A stretch of 64,000 nt of DNA, taken from the NCBI RefSeq assembly GCF_004571025.1, contig NZ_SPQT01000025.1, positions 1 through 64,000 of the forward strand, given 5' to 3'. The notes below the pieces were generated by a model. The model made no database searches, was not told the origin of the DNA, and saw only the letters and a list, made by a program, of their open reading frames with translations. Each line of letters begins with the position of its first letter. Position 1 is the first letter of the stretch. Position numbers and translations under genes: made by a program. This document shows positions 55,171 to 63,525 of this stretch, in pieces. The stretch comes from Bradyrhizobium niftali. GTDB lineage: Bacteria; Pseudomonadota; Alphaproteobacteria; Rhizobiales; Xanthobacteraceae.

Positions 55171-56409
55171 CTATTGCCGCAAGTTGAGCTTGAGGATCTG
55201 GGCGTTATTCGCCGTAACGATCGTATCGTTAGCAGTCGCGATCACGACACGAACGAACTGTAGGAATTTGGCCGTATCAACCGTCGCCGCATTGGCCGCG
55301 AAGAGCACGTCCTTGTCCCGCATGTCAAATTTGGTCGCAAGGAAGTAGGCGGCCGGATCCCTGAAATCCGCGTTGTAGACGATCGGCACGGTGGGACCGA
55401 CGAACTTGGAACAATCCACTCCCAGCCGCTCCGCGAGCTCACGCGGCTCCCGGCGGTAGACATAGACACCACTGGGCTCGGCCTGAGCGTCCAGCAGGCC
55501 TCCGGCCTTGGCCATGGCCTGGGCCATGTTGATTTTCCACATATCGAACGGGAACTGGCCCTGTGATCCCGACGCGCCAAAGGCCAGGAAGATCTGCGGT
55601 TCGCGATAGACGTAGATCGTATCGCCGGGATGCACCCAAACGTTGTTCGCCGGGGTGTAAACCAGGGCTCCAAAGGGAACCGTTGCGCGCTTTCCGTGAC
55701 GCTCAAGCGTCACCCAGGTTTCCCATCCCTGCCCCTTCGGACCGCCGGCCCGGGAGATCACGTCCAGGATGCGCTCGCCGGCCGCGTTTGCGGTGAGACG
55801 CGTCGGAGTGTTGACCTCCCCGAGGACACTGATCAGCGACGTATTTTGGGTGATCAGCGACACCACCACCTGCGGTTCGATGGCACGATTCCCGATCGCC
55901 TTGACGATGTCCTGCTGAATCTCGCTTGGCGTACGGCCATTCGCCTTGATCGCACCCGCATACGGAACCGTGATGAATCCGGCAGAATCGACATTTTGGT
56001 TGGGCAGCGAAACAAAGTTACCCGGGCGAACGCCAGCCTCGGCCGGAATGAAGAGGCCGCCTGCGGCCGCTTCGAAGATCGATACTGATACGACGTCGCC
56101 GATGCCGAATTTGATGGAGGGCGGCGGACGATTGTCCGGGAAGGACCCAGCAATGGCCCCAGGACCGTATTCCCTGACGATGTCGACGACGGTGGGGGTT
56201 AGCTTCACCAGCCCGTAGTCAGGGCCGTTGACCGTCTGCTCGCTCTTGATGACGTGGTCCTCAGGACCCGACATCGGCATAATCGCGCACCCCGCCGAAC
56301 TGAGCAGGACCGCGGTATACACACTCACCAGAACGAAGCCCCGTTTCAACAACACCCAAGTCCCCAATTTATCAGCCCGCAAACTCAGTGAATTCCTCAA
56401 GTGAGTCAA
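55171..56409 (-). CDS. Outer-membrane polysaccharide export lipoprotein (Wza/ExoF-like)
   Basis: 412 residues from TTG 56409. Lipobox AVLLSSAGC with lipidated Cys near residue 41 after an unusually long amino terminus, so a later start (about residue 19) is plausible. Poly_export domain: FGIGDVVSVSIFEAAAG... and SAGFITVPYAGAIKANGRTPSEIQQDIVKAI, followed by SLBB-type repeats (VSVLGEVNTPTRLTAN, VYREPQIFLAFGASGSQGQF). Forms the outer-membrane channel with Wzc/ExoP. It is transcribed away from the Wzc gene but next to it, a common layout. Confidence 0.93.
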   Translation of the reverse strand: MTHLRNSLSLRADKLGTWVLLKRGFVLVSVYTAVLLSSAGCAIMPMSGPEDHVIKSEQTVNGPDYGLVKLTPTVVDIVREYGPGAIAGSFPDNRPPPSIKFGIGDVVSVSIFEAAAGGLFIPAEAGVRPGNFVSLPNQNVDSAGFITVPYAGAIKANGRTPSEIQQDIVKAIGNRAIEPQVVVSLITQNTSLISVLGEVNTPTRLTANAAGERILDVISRAGGPKGQGWETWVTLERHGKRATVPFGALVYTPANNVWVHPGDTIYVYREPQIFLAFGASGSQGQFPFDMWKINMAQAMAKAGGLLDAQAEPSGVYVYRREPRELAERLGVDCSKFVGPTVPIVYNADFRDPAAYFLATKFDMRDKDVLFAANAATVDTAKFLQFVRVVIATANDTIVTANNAQILKLNLRQ

Positions 56410-56502
56410 CGAATAGAGGGCTGAAAAGGCCCGTCGCGACGACGAAACCCGGAAGTTGTTGCATTGCAGTTACAGGGCGCAAGGCCACTTCGGCACACAG
56501 GC

Positions 56503-58017
56503 TCAATACGCATTCCGGCGGTTTGTAAGTTCCAGACAGGTGAGCAAGAGAACCTTGAAGTCCAGCGCGAGGCTCCAGTTGTTAATATACCAGAGGTCGC
56601 AATCGATGCGTCCCTTCATTTGCTCCACGAGGGCGGTCTCGCCTCGATAGCCCTTGACTTGGGCCCAGCCGGTAATGCCCGGTTTGACATGGTGCCGGAA
56701 CGCATATTCCGACAGCAATCTGCCATAGTGGCTATCATGCGCCAGCGCATGCGGCCTCGGCCCCACCAGCGACATGTCCCCCATCAGGACATTAATGAGT
56801 TGGGGAACCTCATCGATGCTGCTTCGACGGAGGAGGCGTCCAAACCTGGTGCACCGCGGATCAAACCGCTTGGCCTGGACAACCGTGGCACCATCCTCCA
56901 TGACGGTCATCGTCCTGAACTTGAAGATGGAAAACTCCTTCGCGTTGAAGCCGTTGCGTTTCTGCCGAAAGAAGACCGGTCCAGGTGAGTCCAGCTTGAC
57001 GACGATCGCGCTCAGAATCATCAAGGGAGCGAACACGACCAGCCCGACCAAGGCTCCGACGACATCGAGCAGGCGCTTGGATGCCTGTTCCGCCCGCGAC
57101 AGCGGTCCCCGCTGAATTTCCACCGAAAGCGAGTTCTGCAATCTGAACGAGGGATTTCCTGCCAGCGAGCGGATTCGCCGGTCCGGCAACAATCGAACCG
57201 GAAGCGGCGAGATCCTAAGCCCATCGCGCACGAGTTCGACTTTGCGGGTATCGCTCCAAGGAAATGCCAAAACGATTGCTTCGGCCCCTCGAATGCGTGC
57301 AACCGCGATCGCGTGCTCTAGCGTGGCGGCCTCGCCCGCACTCATCGCAAACCCGCCTCGTCCGGCCGGGAACGCCACGCGCTCGACTTCGGTTAAGCCA
57401 AATTTTTCCAGCAATTCTGCGAGACCAAGTGCGGCCAGTTCCTCGCTTGTGCCCAGCAAAACGGCACGCTGGCCCTCGACCTGCCCGTCAGCCACCACAC
57501 CGGCCACGATGCGCTTGGCAAACCGCCGACAACCGACCAGCAGAAGAGGCGCAAGCAGACTGAAACAGATGACAGAGCCGCGGGAGTAGACGGCACCGCT
57601 CTTCATCAAGAACGCCAACGACGTAAGCAAAAGAATAACCAGGGTCCATTGTGCGAAGATCCGACCCGCATCCCTTTGCTTCTTTGCAAGCGCGGCACGA
57701 ACATCGTACAACCCGGTCGAGTAGCCAATCAGCACATAAAGCAATGCCGCAACAGGGCCAATTCCGAACATTGGCTCAAGGTGATCAAGGCCGCTATTGG
57801 CAAGAATTTGGTAAAGTTCAGTCCCAACCACGCTCGCGAACAGGATCACCGCGGCGTCAAACGACGCGACCAGATGCGCAAGAGCGGAGTAGGGGATTTT
57901 GACGCCGACGCGACGATCTTGCCGATCTTCAATTAACGGCGCATTGTCGATTGGACCCTCCAATGACGCCGGCTCGTCCGGCGCCCGGTGACCGTCGGCT
58001 GAGGTTTGAGGGAACAA
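56503..58017 (-). CDS. Priming polyprenyl-phosphate sugar phosphotransferase (WcaJ/WbaP-like)
   Basis: 504 residues. Amino-terminal membrane helices and CoA-binding-like domain (VVADGQVEGQRAVLLGTSEEL), then the carboxy-terminal bacterial sugar transferase domain: KRLLDVVGALVGLVVFAPLM, GPVFFRQKRNGFNAKEFSIFKFRTM, RRSSIDEVPQLINVLMGDMSLVGPRP and KPGITGWAQVKGYRGE. It starts repeat-unit synthesis by moving a hexose-1-phosphate onto undecaprenyl phosphate. The start is TTG 58017 with a perfect AAGGAGG (58029-58023) five bases upstream, which settles the start codon. Confidence 0.94.
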   Translation of the reverse strand: MFPQTSADGHRAPDEPASLEGPIDNAPLIEDRQDRRVGVKIPYSALAHLVASFDAAVILFASVVGTELYQILANSGLDHLEPMFGIGPVAALLYVLIGYSTGLYDVRAALAKKQRDAGRIFAQWTLVILLLTSLAFLMKSGAVYSRGSVICFSLLAPLLLVGCRRFAKRIVAGVVADGQVEGQRAVLLGTSEELAALGLAELLEKFGLTEVERVAFPAGRGGFAMSAGEAATLEHAIAVARIRGAEAIVLAFPWSDTRKVELVRDGLRISPLPVRLLPDRRIRSLAGNPSFRLQNSLSVEIQRGPLSRAEQASKRLLDVVGALVGLVVFAPLMILSAIVVKLDSPGPVFFRQKRNGFNAKEFSIFKFRTMTVMEDGATVVQAKRFDPRCTRFGRLLRRSSIDEVPQLINVLMGDMSLVGPRPHALAHDSHYGRLLSEYAFRHHVKPGITGWAQVKGYRGETALVEQMKGRIDCDLWYINNWSLALDFKVLLLTCLELTNRRNAY

Positions 58018-58197
58018 AATCGCCTCCTTGACAATGCCAACGCTTAATTGAACCTGCCACTCACCAGCAGATCATCGGTAATGCTGCATTGCAATAAAAT
58101 AATGCGGTGCATTAATTCAAATTTGAATGGAGCCCGCTAGTGCCAAAAAGGTGAGCAGGGAGTCAAGTCACGGTTTGCAACGTCAGTCTGAGTTTCG
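58018..58197. promoter_or_regulatory. Divergent promoter with direct repeats and a perfect 14-bp palindrome
   Basis: Between the leftward priming transferase and a rightward secreted protein gene. taatgctgcatt (58079-58090) recurs as taatgcggtgcatt (58100-58113), and attcaaatttgaat (58115-58128) is a perfect palindrome. All lie in a 50-base AT-rich core. The layout fits an operator controlling the first committed step of EPS synthesis. Which regulator binds is unknown. Confidence 0.6.
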
Positions 58198-58797
58198 ATG
58201 AAGAATCTCTATTGCGTCCTCGCAATCATCGCGCTGGTTTCAATTCCCGACGCACGATCGCAGACCAACTCCGGAACGCGGGGGTGCGTTACCGGGGTCG
58301 GAGCTGCTCGGCAGCAAGAATGCGACAGCGAAGTCTCTAAACAGGTCGGCAGCGGCAGCAACATTATCCTACTCGATGGGGGGTGGCAGCTGGTCAAAAC
58401 CAAGGACCCTTCAGGCGGACCAGATGCGGTCTCTATTATGCACGTTGCTGATGCGAAGAGGTCCGACATTGGGCTCGCGGGCCTCAGCCTCCAATGTGGC
58501 CGTCAAGGCATCGAAGTCCTTCTAATCATCCTGGAGCGGATGTCGCGCGGCGAGCCGAAGGTCACCCTGACGTCCGGGAACGGCCGAATTGAGGTGTTTG
58601 ATGCATCCGTCGTGCAGGCAGGCCAAGCTCTGTTGTTACCTCGCAACGCTGCGGAGTTCGTAACCCGTGATTGGCAGCAGGCAAACGAGCTCTCTGTCGA
58701 AATTGAGGGAAAATCCGCTTCGATCCGCGGAACGGTCCCGATCGGCGGAATTGCTGCCGCTTACCAAATGCTAACCGAGAGCTGTCCTGCACGATGA
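58198..58797 (+). CDS. Secreted protein of unknown function
   Basis: 199 residues. Signal peptide MKNLYCVLAIIALVSIPDARS, mature part with Cys residues near 31, 44, 101 and the C-terminus. The region WQLVKTKDPSGGPDAVSIMHVADAKRSDIGLAGLSLQCGRQGIEVLLII resembles the amino-terminal end of small periplasmic proteins with a conserved LxxxC pattern, but no family is claimed. Its expression is shared with the divergent priming transferase promoter. Confidence 0.8.
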   Translation: MKNLYCVLAIIALVSIPDARSQTNSGTRGCVTGVGAARQQECDSEVSKQVGSGSNIILLDGGWQLVKTKDPSGGPDAVSIMHVADAKRSDIGLAGLSLQCGRQGIEVLLIILERMSRGEPKVTLTSGNGRIEVFDASVVQAGQALLLPRNAAEFVTRDWQQANELSVEIEGKSASIRGTVPIGGIAAAYQMLTESCPAR

Positions 58798-58871
58798 GGA
58801 GGCGCCTTGTTCGGGAACCAGTTCACGGTTCCTTAGGAAAGCAGGTGGAATGGTGGCGCCGGAGACACACA

Positions 58872-59186
58872 ATGACCCCGGTTGCCATATTTCTATTTCT
58901 CGCCGGCGCGGTCCTGGCTTGGCGTTTTCGCGTGTGGATTTTGGTGCCTTTCAGCCTGATCGCGGTCGTTGTCACGTTCCTGACCCAGCTATCGCTTGGT
59001 GCAGGACTAGCCGTCGCGTGCGGATGCGGGTTTCTGATGGGTTTCGTCCCCCAAACCGGCTATGCCTTCGGCCTGTTGGCACAGACCACGTTGCTGGCCC
59101 GTTATCCGCGGAAGCAAACGCTTTCTCGCAAGGCATCCGTAGCAGCGCTCTACAGACGAACGTCAGCCGACCACACCGGACGGTAA
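58872..59186 (+). CDS. Small membrane protein of unknown function
   Basis: About 104 residues from ATG 58872 (GGAG seven bases upstream); an upstream in-frame ATG at 58794 overlaps the previous stop (ATGA) and would add 26 Arg-rich residues. Three hydrophobic segments (VAIFLFLAGAVLAW, ILVPFSLIAVVVTFL, GLAVACGCGFLMGF) then a basic tail. Not recognised. It precedes the ligase-like gene and may be part of the same unit. Confidence 0.7.
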   Translation: MTPVAIFLFLAGAVLAWRFRVWILVPFSLIAVVVTFLTQLSLGAGLAVACGCGFLMGFVPQTGYAFGLLAQTTLLARYPRKQTLSRKASVAALYRRTSADHTGR

Positions 59187-59338
59187 ATGGCCTGCAGGTT
59201 TTGCGTCTTCAGATGCAGCCGACTGGCTCAAGGTGCCGCCAAAAAGGCGTTTGGCGGCGTTGATCCCCCGTGCGATAGTAAATCGATCTGCGGATCGTCG
59301 CCGGCTCGCCCTCCCCCTCACTATTTTGAAGTCTTCAA

Positions 59339-60646
59339 TTGTCGATCGCCTTTTTCCTTCTGATCGCGCTGTTAGTCGCAACTCCAGCCGCACCATTCAT
59401 TAGCTATATCTTCGTCCAGCATGCCCTGTATTTGGTCGCCGCGATCATGCTGGCGTCCGTCGCTATTGCGGCGAGCCCGGCGGATATCATTGCGGCTGCG
59501 ACGCTCCGCAGATTTGCTTGGGCAGCGCTCTTCCCCATCGTCTGGATGATGATTCAGATTGTCCCGCTTCCAATTGCATCGCTTACCAGTCCAATCTGGC
59601 CCACCGCAGCGGTCGCTCTAAATGACTCCACTTTGGCCAGCCGAATCAGCATCGATCCCGGAAGCACCTTGCGGAGCCTGACCTGGTATTTGGCCGTGCT
59701 ATCATTGATCATCTCGACGATCCTGATCGCCAGAGATCGAGAAAGGGCAGAAACCCTTCTGCTTACATTGACGGGCGCGGCGACATTCATTGCGCTTGAG
59801 AGCTTGGCTGATCAAATCGAGTTCCTCGCGACAGCCGTGCCTGACATCGGTCAGTCAAATAGCCATTCCTTTGCTATGGCTGCTGTCATTGCGGCACTCG
59901 GAAACAGTGCAACGATTGCCATGGCAATAGAGCGACATTCAAACCGCGCTGGCGCCGTCTTACCTCTAAGCACTCCTGTGCTGTTGCGCATGTCCCTCGG
60001 CATCACCGGAATCGTTGTTTCCCTTGCTTCCTTTGCCGCGCTCGGACAGGGAATGCTGCTTGGGCTGACCGGACTTGGGTTTGCGATCATGCTTTTCGTT
60101 TTAACCGTCCGCCGCCTTGGATTCCGGCCCTGGCCATCCGCAATCTTGGCAGCAGTCCTGATCGCAATGGCAGCCGTGGCAACGGTACCCCTGGCACGAT
60201 CCACTCCTTTCGTTGATCTCCTGGGCTTTGTTAGATCCGACGATCAAGCATCTCTCGCCGTGGCGCGGCGCGCCATGTCCGACACCTCCTGGACTGGAAG
60301 TGGCGTCGGTACGTTCACACGGGTCGCGCGGATTTATCAAGATTATGGTGTTGGTAGCGCAGTGGCCGCCCCTTCGACGGCAGTTTTGGTTGCCATCGAA
60401 TGGGGACGCGTGGCCATGCCAATTCTCGCAGGGTTTACGCTTCAGCTTTTCTTATTCGCCTTGCGCGGCGCCGTCGGGCGCGGACGAGACTCATTCTTCG
60501 CGTCCGCAACGGCCGCTATCGTGGTTGTCGCCCTTTGCGACAGCTTTACCGACGCAAGCATGTTGAACCCGACGGCCGAGATCATGCTAGCCGCGGTGAT
60601 CGGCCTAGGCCTGGCGCAGAGCACAGGACGAACCAGCTCAATCTGA
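59339..60646 (+). CDS. O-antigen-ligase-like membrane protein lacking the conserved His
   Basis: 435 residues from TTG 59339, about 11 hydrophobic segments. Segment WTGSGVGTFTRVARIYQDYGVG matches the WLGSGLGTFRWVFPEY region of the ligase at 49341, so the families are related. But where that protein has QAHNSTLEAA this one has VAAPSTAVLVAI; the His and Asn are gone. It may be inactive, have a different reaction or serve as a partner. It ends nine bases into the convergent BTLCP gene. Confidence 0.8.
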   Translation: MSIAFFLLIALLVATPAAPFISYIFVQHALYLVAAIMLASVAIAASPADIIAAATLRRFAWAALFPIVWMMIQIVPLPIASLTSPIWPTAAVALNDSTLASRISIDPGSTLRSLTWYLAVLSLIISTILIARDRERAETLLLTLTGAATFIALESLADQIEFLATAVPDIGQSNSHSFAMAAVIAALGNSATIAMAIERHSNRAGAVLPLSTPVLLRMSLGITGIVVSLASFAALGQGMLLGLTGLGFAIMLFVLTVRRLGFRPWPSAILAAVLIAMAAVATVPLARSTPFVDLLGFVRSDDQASLAVARRAMSDTSWTGSGVGTFTRVARIYQDYGVGSAVAAPSTAVLVAIEWGRVAMPILAGFTLQLFLFALRGAVGRGRDSFFASATAAIVVVALCDSFTDASMLNPTAEIMLAAVIGLGLAQSTGRTSSI

Positions 60647-61261
60647 GGCAACCCAGACCCTGCTGCTTGCGATCGTCGTCCAGAGCTTTGAGTTGGGCAT
60701 CTGCATGCGCACCCAACGATAGGGGACGCGCGACCACGGCTTGATCTGCGAGGTCATGTTATCGAGCACCAAATCTCCACTCGTGGTACGGACAACGAGA
60801 ATGAGGTGATGCTCGCCGGAATTCACAACAACCTCGCTCAACAGTAGGGCCCGGGCCGGCCAGCCACGCGCCAGCAATTCATGCCGCTTGCTGACCGCAT
60901 AGTCGTTGCAATCGCCCCGCGCTGGATTGATCACCCATTGCTCGCCGGCCAAGCCGAGCTCATTTCTCTCCGGGGCGATCTCCCGGTTAACCATCTGATT
61001 GACTTCCTTCAGATCCCCCCATCGATCCTCGGTCAGCCGAACCGGCCCGCCCCGAAACATCGGCCGTGTGCGGCACTCGTCCCGATACCGCAGGCAAAAT
61101 TGCGTATACGCCATTGGCGGAAGGGTAGGAGTCTCGAGCTTAATTCGCTGGATTGCGGATTGAAGCCCCATCGGCATTCCCAGAAGTCTCGCATGGACCG
61201 GCTCGAACCAAGTGAGACCGGCCGCGATAACCCCCAGGGCCAAAGTTGTGATTTTACGCAT
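60638..61261 (-). CDS. Transglutaminase-like cysteine peptidase (BTLCP family)
   Basis: 207 residues. Signal peptide KITTLALGVIAAGLTWFEPVHA, then a papain/transglutaminase-like core with RGDCNDYA (C118), HHLILVV (H151/H152) and LVLDN (D167), the C-H-D triad. PF06035-type proteins include LapG, which cleaves adhesins in the periplasm, but many rhizobial members have unknown targets. No LapD-like partner is visible. It is leftward, between two polysaccharide-related plus-strand genes. Confidence 0.92.
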   Translation of the reverse strand: MRKITTLALGVIAAGLTWFEPVHARLLGMPMGLQSAIQRIKLETPTLPPMAYTQFCLRYRDECRTRPMFRGGPVRLTEDRWGDLKEVNQMVNREIAPERNELGLAGEQWVINPARGDCNDYAVSKRHELLARGWPARALLLSEVVVNSGEHHLILVVRTTSGDLVLDNMTSQIKPWSRVPYRWVRMQMPNSKLWTTIASSRVWVASD

Positions 61262-61447
61262 TGGTTACTCCCCGCATGCTTATTGGCTAGGAAGCTACCC
61301 TCAAGAGTTTGAAATTCTGCGGCATTTCGCCCGCTAAATGGACTCAAAAGCCAAGCAGAACTTTGCAATTCCGTTTACTATGTGCGCTGAACGCAGTTAT
61401 TCGAGCGATTGACGCCGGAAGACCGAAAAGGCCGCCAAGTTCGGCAG

Positions 61448-62188
61448 ATGATGAGATTGTCGGGATCGAAGAATAAGACGCGAAAGCCGGTTTTGCCGGA
61501 GGGCATTCGTATCTATGCAATAAGCGACATTCATGGATGCGCTGATCTTCTTCAGCAAATGTTCACCGTAATCGACCGCGATCTCACCACGATAGGTTCG
61601 AGGCGCGCAATCCACGTTTTCCTCGGAGACTACATTGACCGAGGACCTGACTCGAATCGAACCATCGAACTGCTGATTGAACGCGGCTTGAAGCATGAAT
61701 CGGTCTTCTTGAAAGGCAATCATGAGGCCTTCCTGTTGGACGTGCTGAACGCTCCCTCGCAGCTTCAGAACTGGAAACAATATGGCGGGCTCCAAACCTT
61801 GGCGTCATATGGACTTAGCCCCTCTCTCAATCCCGATCCGGCTGAACAAGACGAACTCATTCGACAATTGTCGCAGGCAATTCCGGTCCGTCAGCTGTAT
61901 TTTTTGAGGAGCCTGCGCGCGCGCTTCGTATGCGGCGATTTCTTTTTCGTGCATGCGGGCGTCAAGCCTGGCGTCGCCTTGGCAAGACAACAAGAGCAGG
62001 ACATGCTCTGGATCCGTGAAGAATTTCTCGAAAGCAATCGGAATTTCGGAAAATACATCGTCCACGGCCACACCCCCGTCCAGCAGCCAGACATACGACC
62101 GAACCGAATAAACATCGATACTGGTGCTTATGCTACGGGCAATCTGACGCTTTTAGCCATTCAGGACGACAGTATGCTCGCTCTCTAA
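61448..62188 (+). CDS. Metallophosphoesterase (PP2A/ApaH-like serine/threonine phosphatase)
   Basis: About 246 residues from ATG 61448; TTG 61409 would add 13. The five metal-site motifs are all present: ISDIHG, GDYIDRG, GNHE, VHAG and HGHTP, so a two-metal phosphoesterase is expected. PP1/PP2A-type bacterial enzymes act on phosphoproteins, ApaH-type on dinucleoside tetraphosphates. In this setting it might control the pathway by dephosphorylation, but no such link is shown. It starts just after a divergent promoter region. Confidence 0.88.
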   Translation: MMRLSGSKNKTRKPVLPEGIRIYAISDIHGCADLLQQMFTVIDRDLTTIGSRRAIHVFLGDYIDRGPDSNRTIELLIERGLKHESVFLKGNHEAFLLDVLNAPSQLQNWKQYGGLQTLASYGLSPSLNPDPAEQDELIRQLSQAIPVRQLYFLRSLRARFVCGDFFFVHAGVKPGVALARQQEQDMLWIREEFLESNRNFGKYIVHGHTPVQQPDIRPNRINIDTGAYATGNLTLLAIQDDSMLAL

Positions 62189-62224
62189 TTGACGCGCGGC
62201 TGCCATTTTCTCTTTGGAGATTTG

Positions 62225-62887
62225 ATGAATTCAACAACCAGAGCTCGTGTCCTAATGTTAGCCCTTGCGGCAGCGGTCGGCTGCTTCGGGATCGCATCAG
62301 GAGCCGCGGAAATGACGGCCTTGAATCGGCCGGATTTCCCAAAGGATCCAACCAAGGCCAATCTCAACTCAAACGCACCAGTCGAATGGATCGGAACGAT
62401 CTCACCGCTGCGCTCCGACCTTGAAGGCAACCAGGCGCTGGTTCTGGCACTACAGGCGATCCAGCAGGCGAGAGCCGATCACGGGATTCGAGCAAACAGC
62501 GAACTTGCCCGTTCGCATCTCAAGCACGCTCTTTCCTTGGCGCCGTATGATGCCGAATTGTGGTTAGCATTGGCAGTGCTGGAGGCCGGGCAGGACCCCG
62601 ACGGACCTGCAGCAATCGAATCGTTGAAAATGAGCTACCTCACTGCGCCGAGCGACGCGCGACTGATGCCTCTAAGACTTGCTACCGTCACCCAATTTGA
62701 TGCCCTTACCAGCCCAGATCTAAGGGATTTGGCCCAGGGTGATGTACGTCTCATGTTGACGCGGCAACCGGATCAGACGCCGGCGCTAGTGTCGGCCTAT
62801 CGGCAAGCCTCAGGCCGGGGCAAAGAGTTCTTGAAGGGTGCGATTCGGACCATCGATCCCGCACGTCTCAGAACGTTAAGCGGCTAG
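62225..62887 (+). CDS. Secreted helical protein, paralogue of the 54084 gene
   Basis: 220 residues from ATG 62225 (GGAGA five bases upstream). Signal-like start VLMLALAAAVGCFGIASGAA then a helical domain with QALVLALQAIQQARADH and repeated short helices resembling TPRs. Shares LW...LxMSYxxAPxxxxLxxLR with the protein at 54084. It follows the phosphoesterase by 36 bases. Likely periplasmic helper for polymer assembly; unproven. Confidence 0.8.
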   Translation: MNSTTRARVLMLALAAAVGCFGIASGAAEMTALNRPDFPKDPTKANLNSNAPVEWIGTISPLRSDLEGNQALVLALQAIQQARADHGIRANSELARSHLKHALSLAPYDAELWLALAVLEAGQDPDGPAAIESLKMSYLTAPSDARLMPLRLATVTQFDALTSPDLRDLAQGDVRLMLTRQPDQTPALVSAYRQASGRGKEFLKGAIRTIDPARLRTLSG

Positions 62888-63004
62888 TTGGGGCCGGCAG
62901 GCCTTGTGGCTGTCGCGGAGCGGGTCACTCCACAGTTGGCTTTTGGGGGATATTGCCCGTTCCTCGCGGAACGTCTAAGATCAACTCCAGTTGGGGGACC
63001 TGCC

Positions 63005-63325
63005 ATGCGATCAATTTTCGGATTAGTTGCGCTCATCTGGTGCTTATCCACATTGGTGACCCCGTCATATGCTGCCGACTACGCGATCCCTGTGGTGAAG
63101 CATGCAACGCGCGTCCCTTACATTGACCGGGGTCCAAATCCATATTGCGGCCCACGCTGCGGATGTCCGACCGCAGTCCAGGTGCGGCACAAGTCGCTTC
63201 AACAGGCTTATCCCTATACATTCGATCCCCGTACGAGGGATGAGCCTCATTATTATTACGGGTCGGTACGAACTTATGTGCGCTATGTGAACCCGTTGGA
63301 CCCCCAGCGGGTCTTGGCCTACTAG
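63005..63325 (+). CDS. Small secreted Cys/Tyr-rich protein
   Basis: 106 residues from ATG 63005. Signal peptide SIFGLVALIWCLSTLVTPSYAA; mature part contains YIDRGPNPYCGPRCGCPTAVQV with three closely spaced Cys, then many Tyr (HYYYGSVRTYVRY). Family not recognised. The cysteines and aromatic tail suggest a surface or periplasmic structural protein. Confidence 0.75.
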   Translation: MRSIFGLVALIWCLSTLVTPSYAADYAIPVVKHATRVPYIDRGPNPYCGPRCGCPTAVQVRHKSLQQAYPYTFDPRTRDEPHYYYGSVRTYVRYVNPLDPQRVLAY

Positions 63326-63378
63326 CATGGTCGCCGACTCGGCGCCGCCATTAGGATCCATTTAAACGGAATCGCGTA

Positions 63379-63399
63379 ATCTCGTTCGTAGAACGAGGT
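63379..63399 (+). promoter_or_regulatory. Hairpin covering the ribosome binding site of a microprotein
   Basis: atctcgttc (63379-63387) pairs with gaacgaggt (63391-63399) around a three-base loop, nine pairs with one G-T. The right arm includes most of the Shine-Dalgarno GAGGTG (63395-63400) that serves the ATG at 63407. It could limit translation or end the upstream transcript; no T run follows. Confidence 0.55.
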
Positions 63400-63406
63400 G
63401 ATTTTG

Positions 63407-63517
63407 ATGTATGCGGTCCAATTGCTGTCGTGCGCATTTTTGGTATGCACGACCGTTACACTCAGCAGTTACATTTTGCTTCGACACTGCCTGATGCAGT
63501 GGAGCGACGAGTCCTAG
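63407..63517 (+). CDS. 36-residue single-helix membrane microprotein
   Basis: MYAVQLLSCAFLVCTTVTLS opens a 36-codon frame ending at TAG 63515. One hydrophobic helix of about 20 residues followed by a short RHCLMQWSDES tail. A good Shine-Dalgarno (GAGGTG) lies seven bases before ATG, but within a hairpin. Small size means coding is plausible but not proven. Confidence 0.5.
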   Translation: MYAVQLLSCAFLVCTTVTLSSYILLRHCLMQWSDES

Positions 63518-63525
63518 GTCGCATC

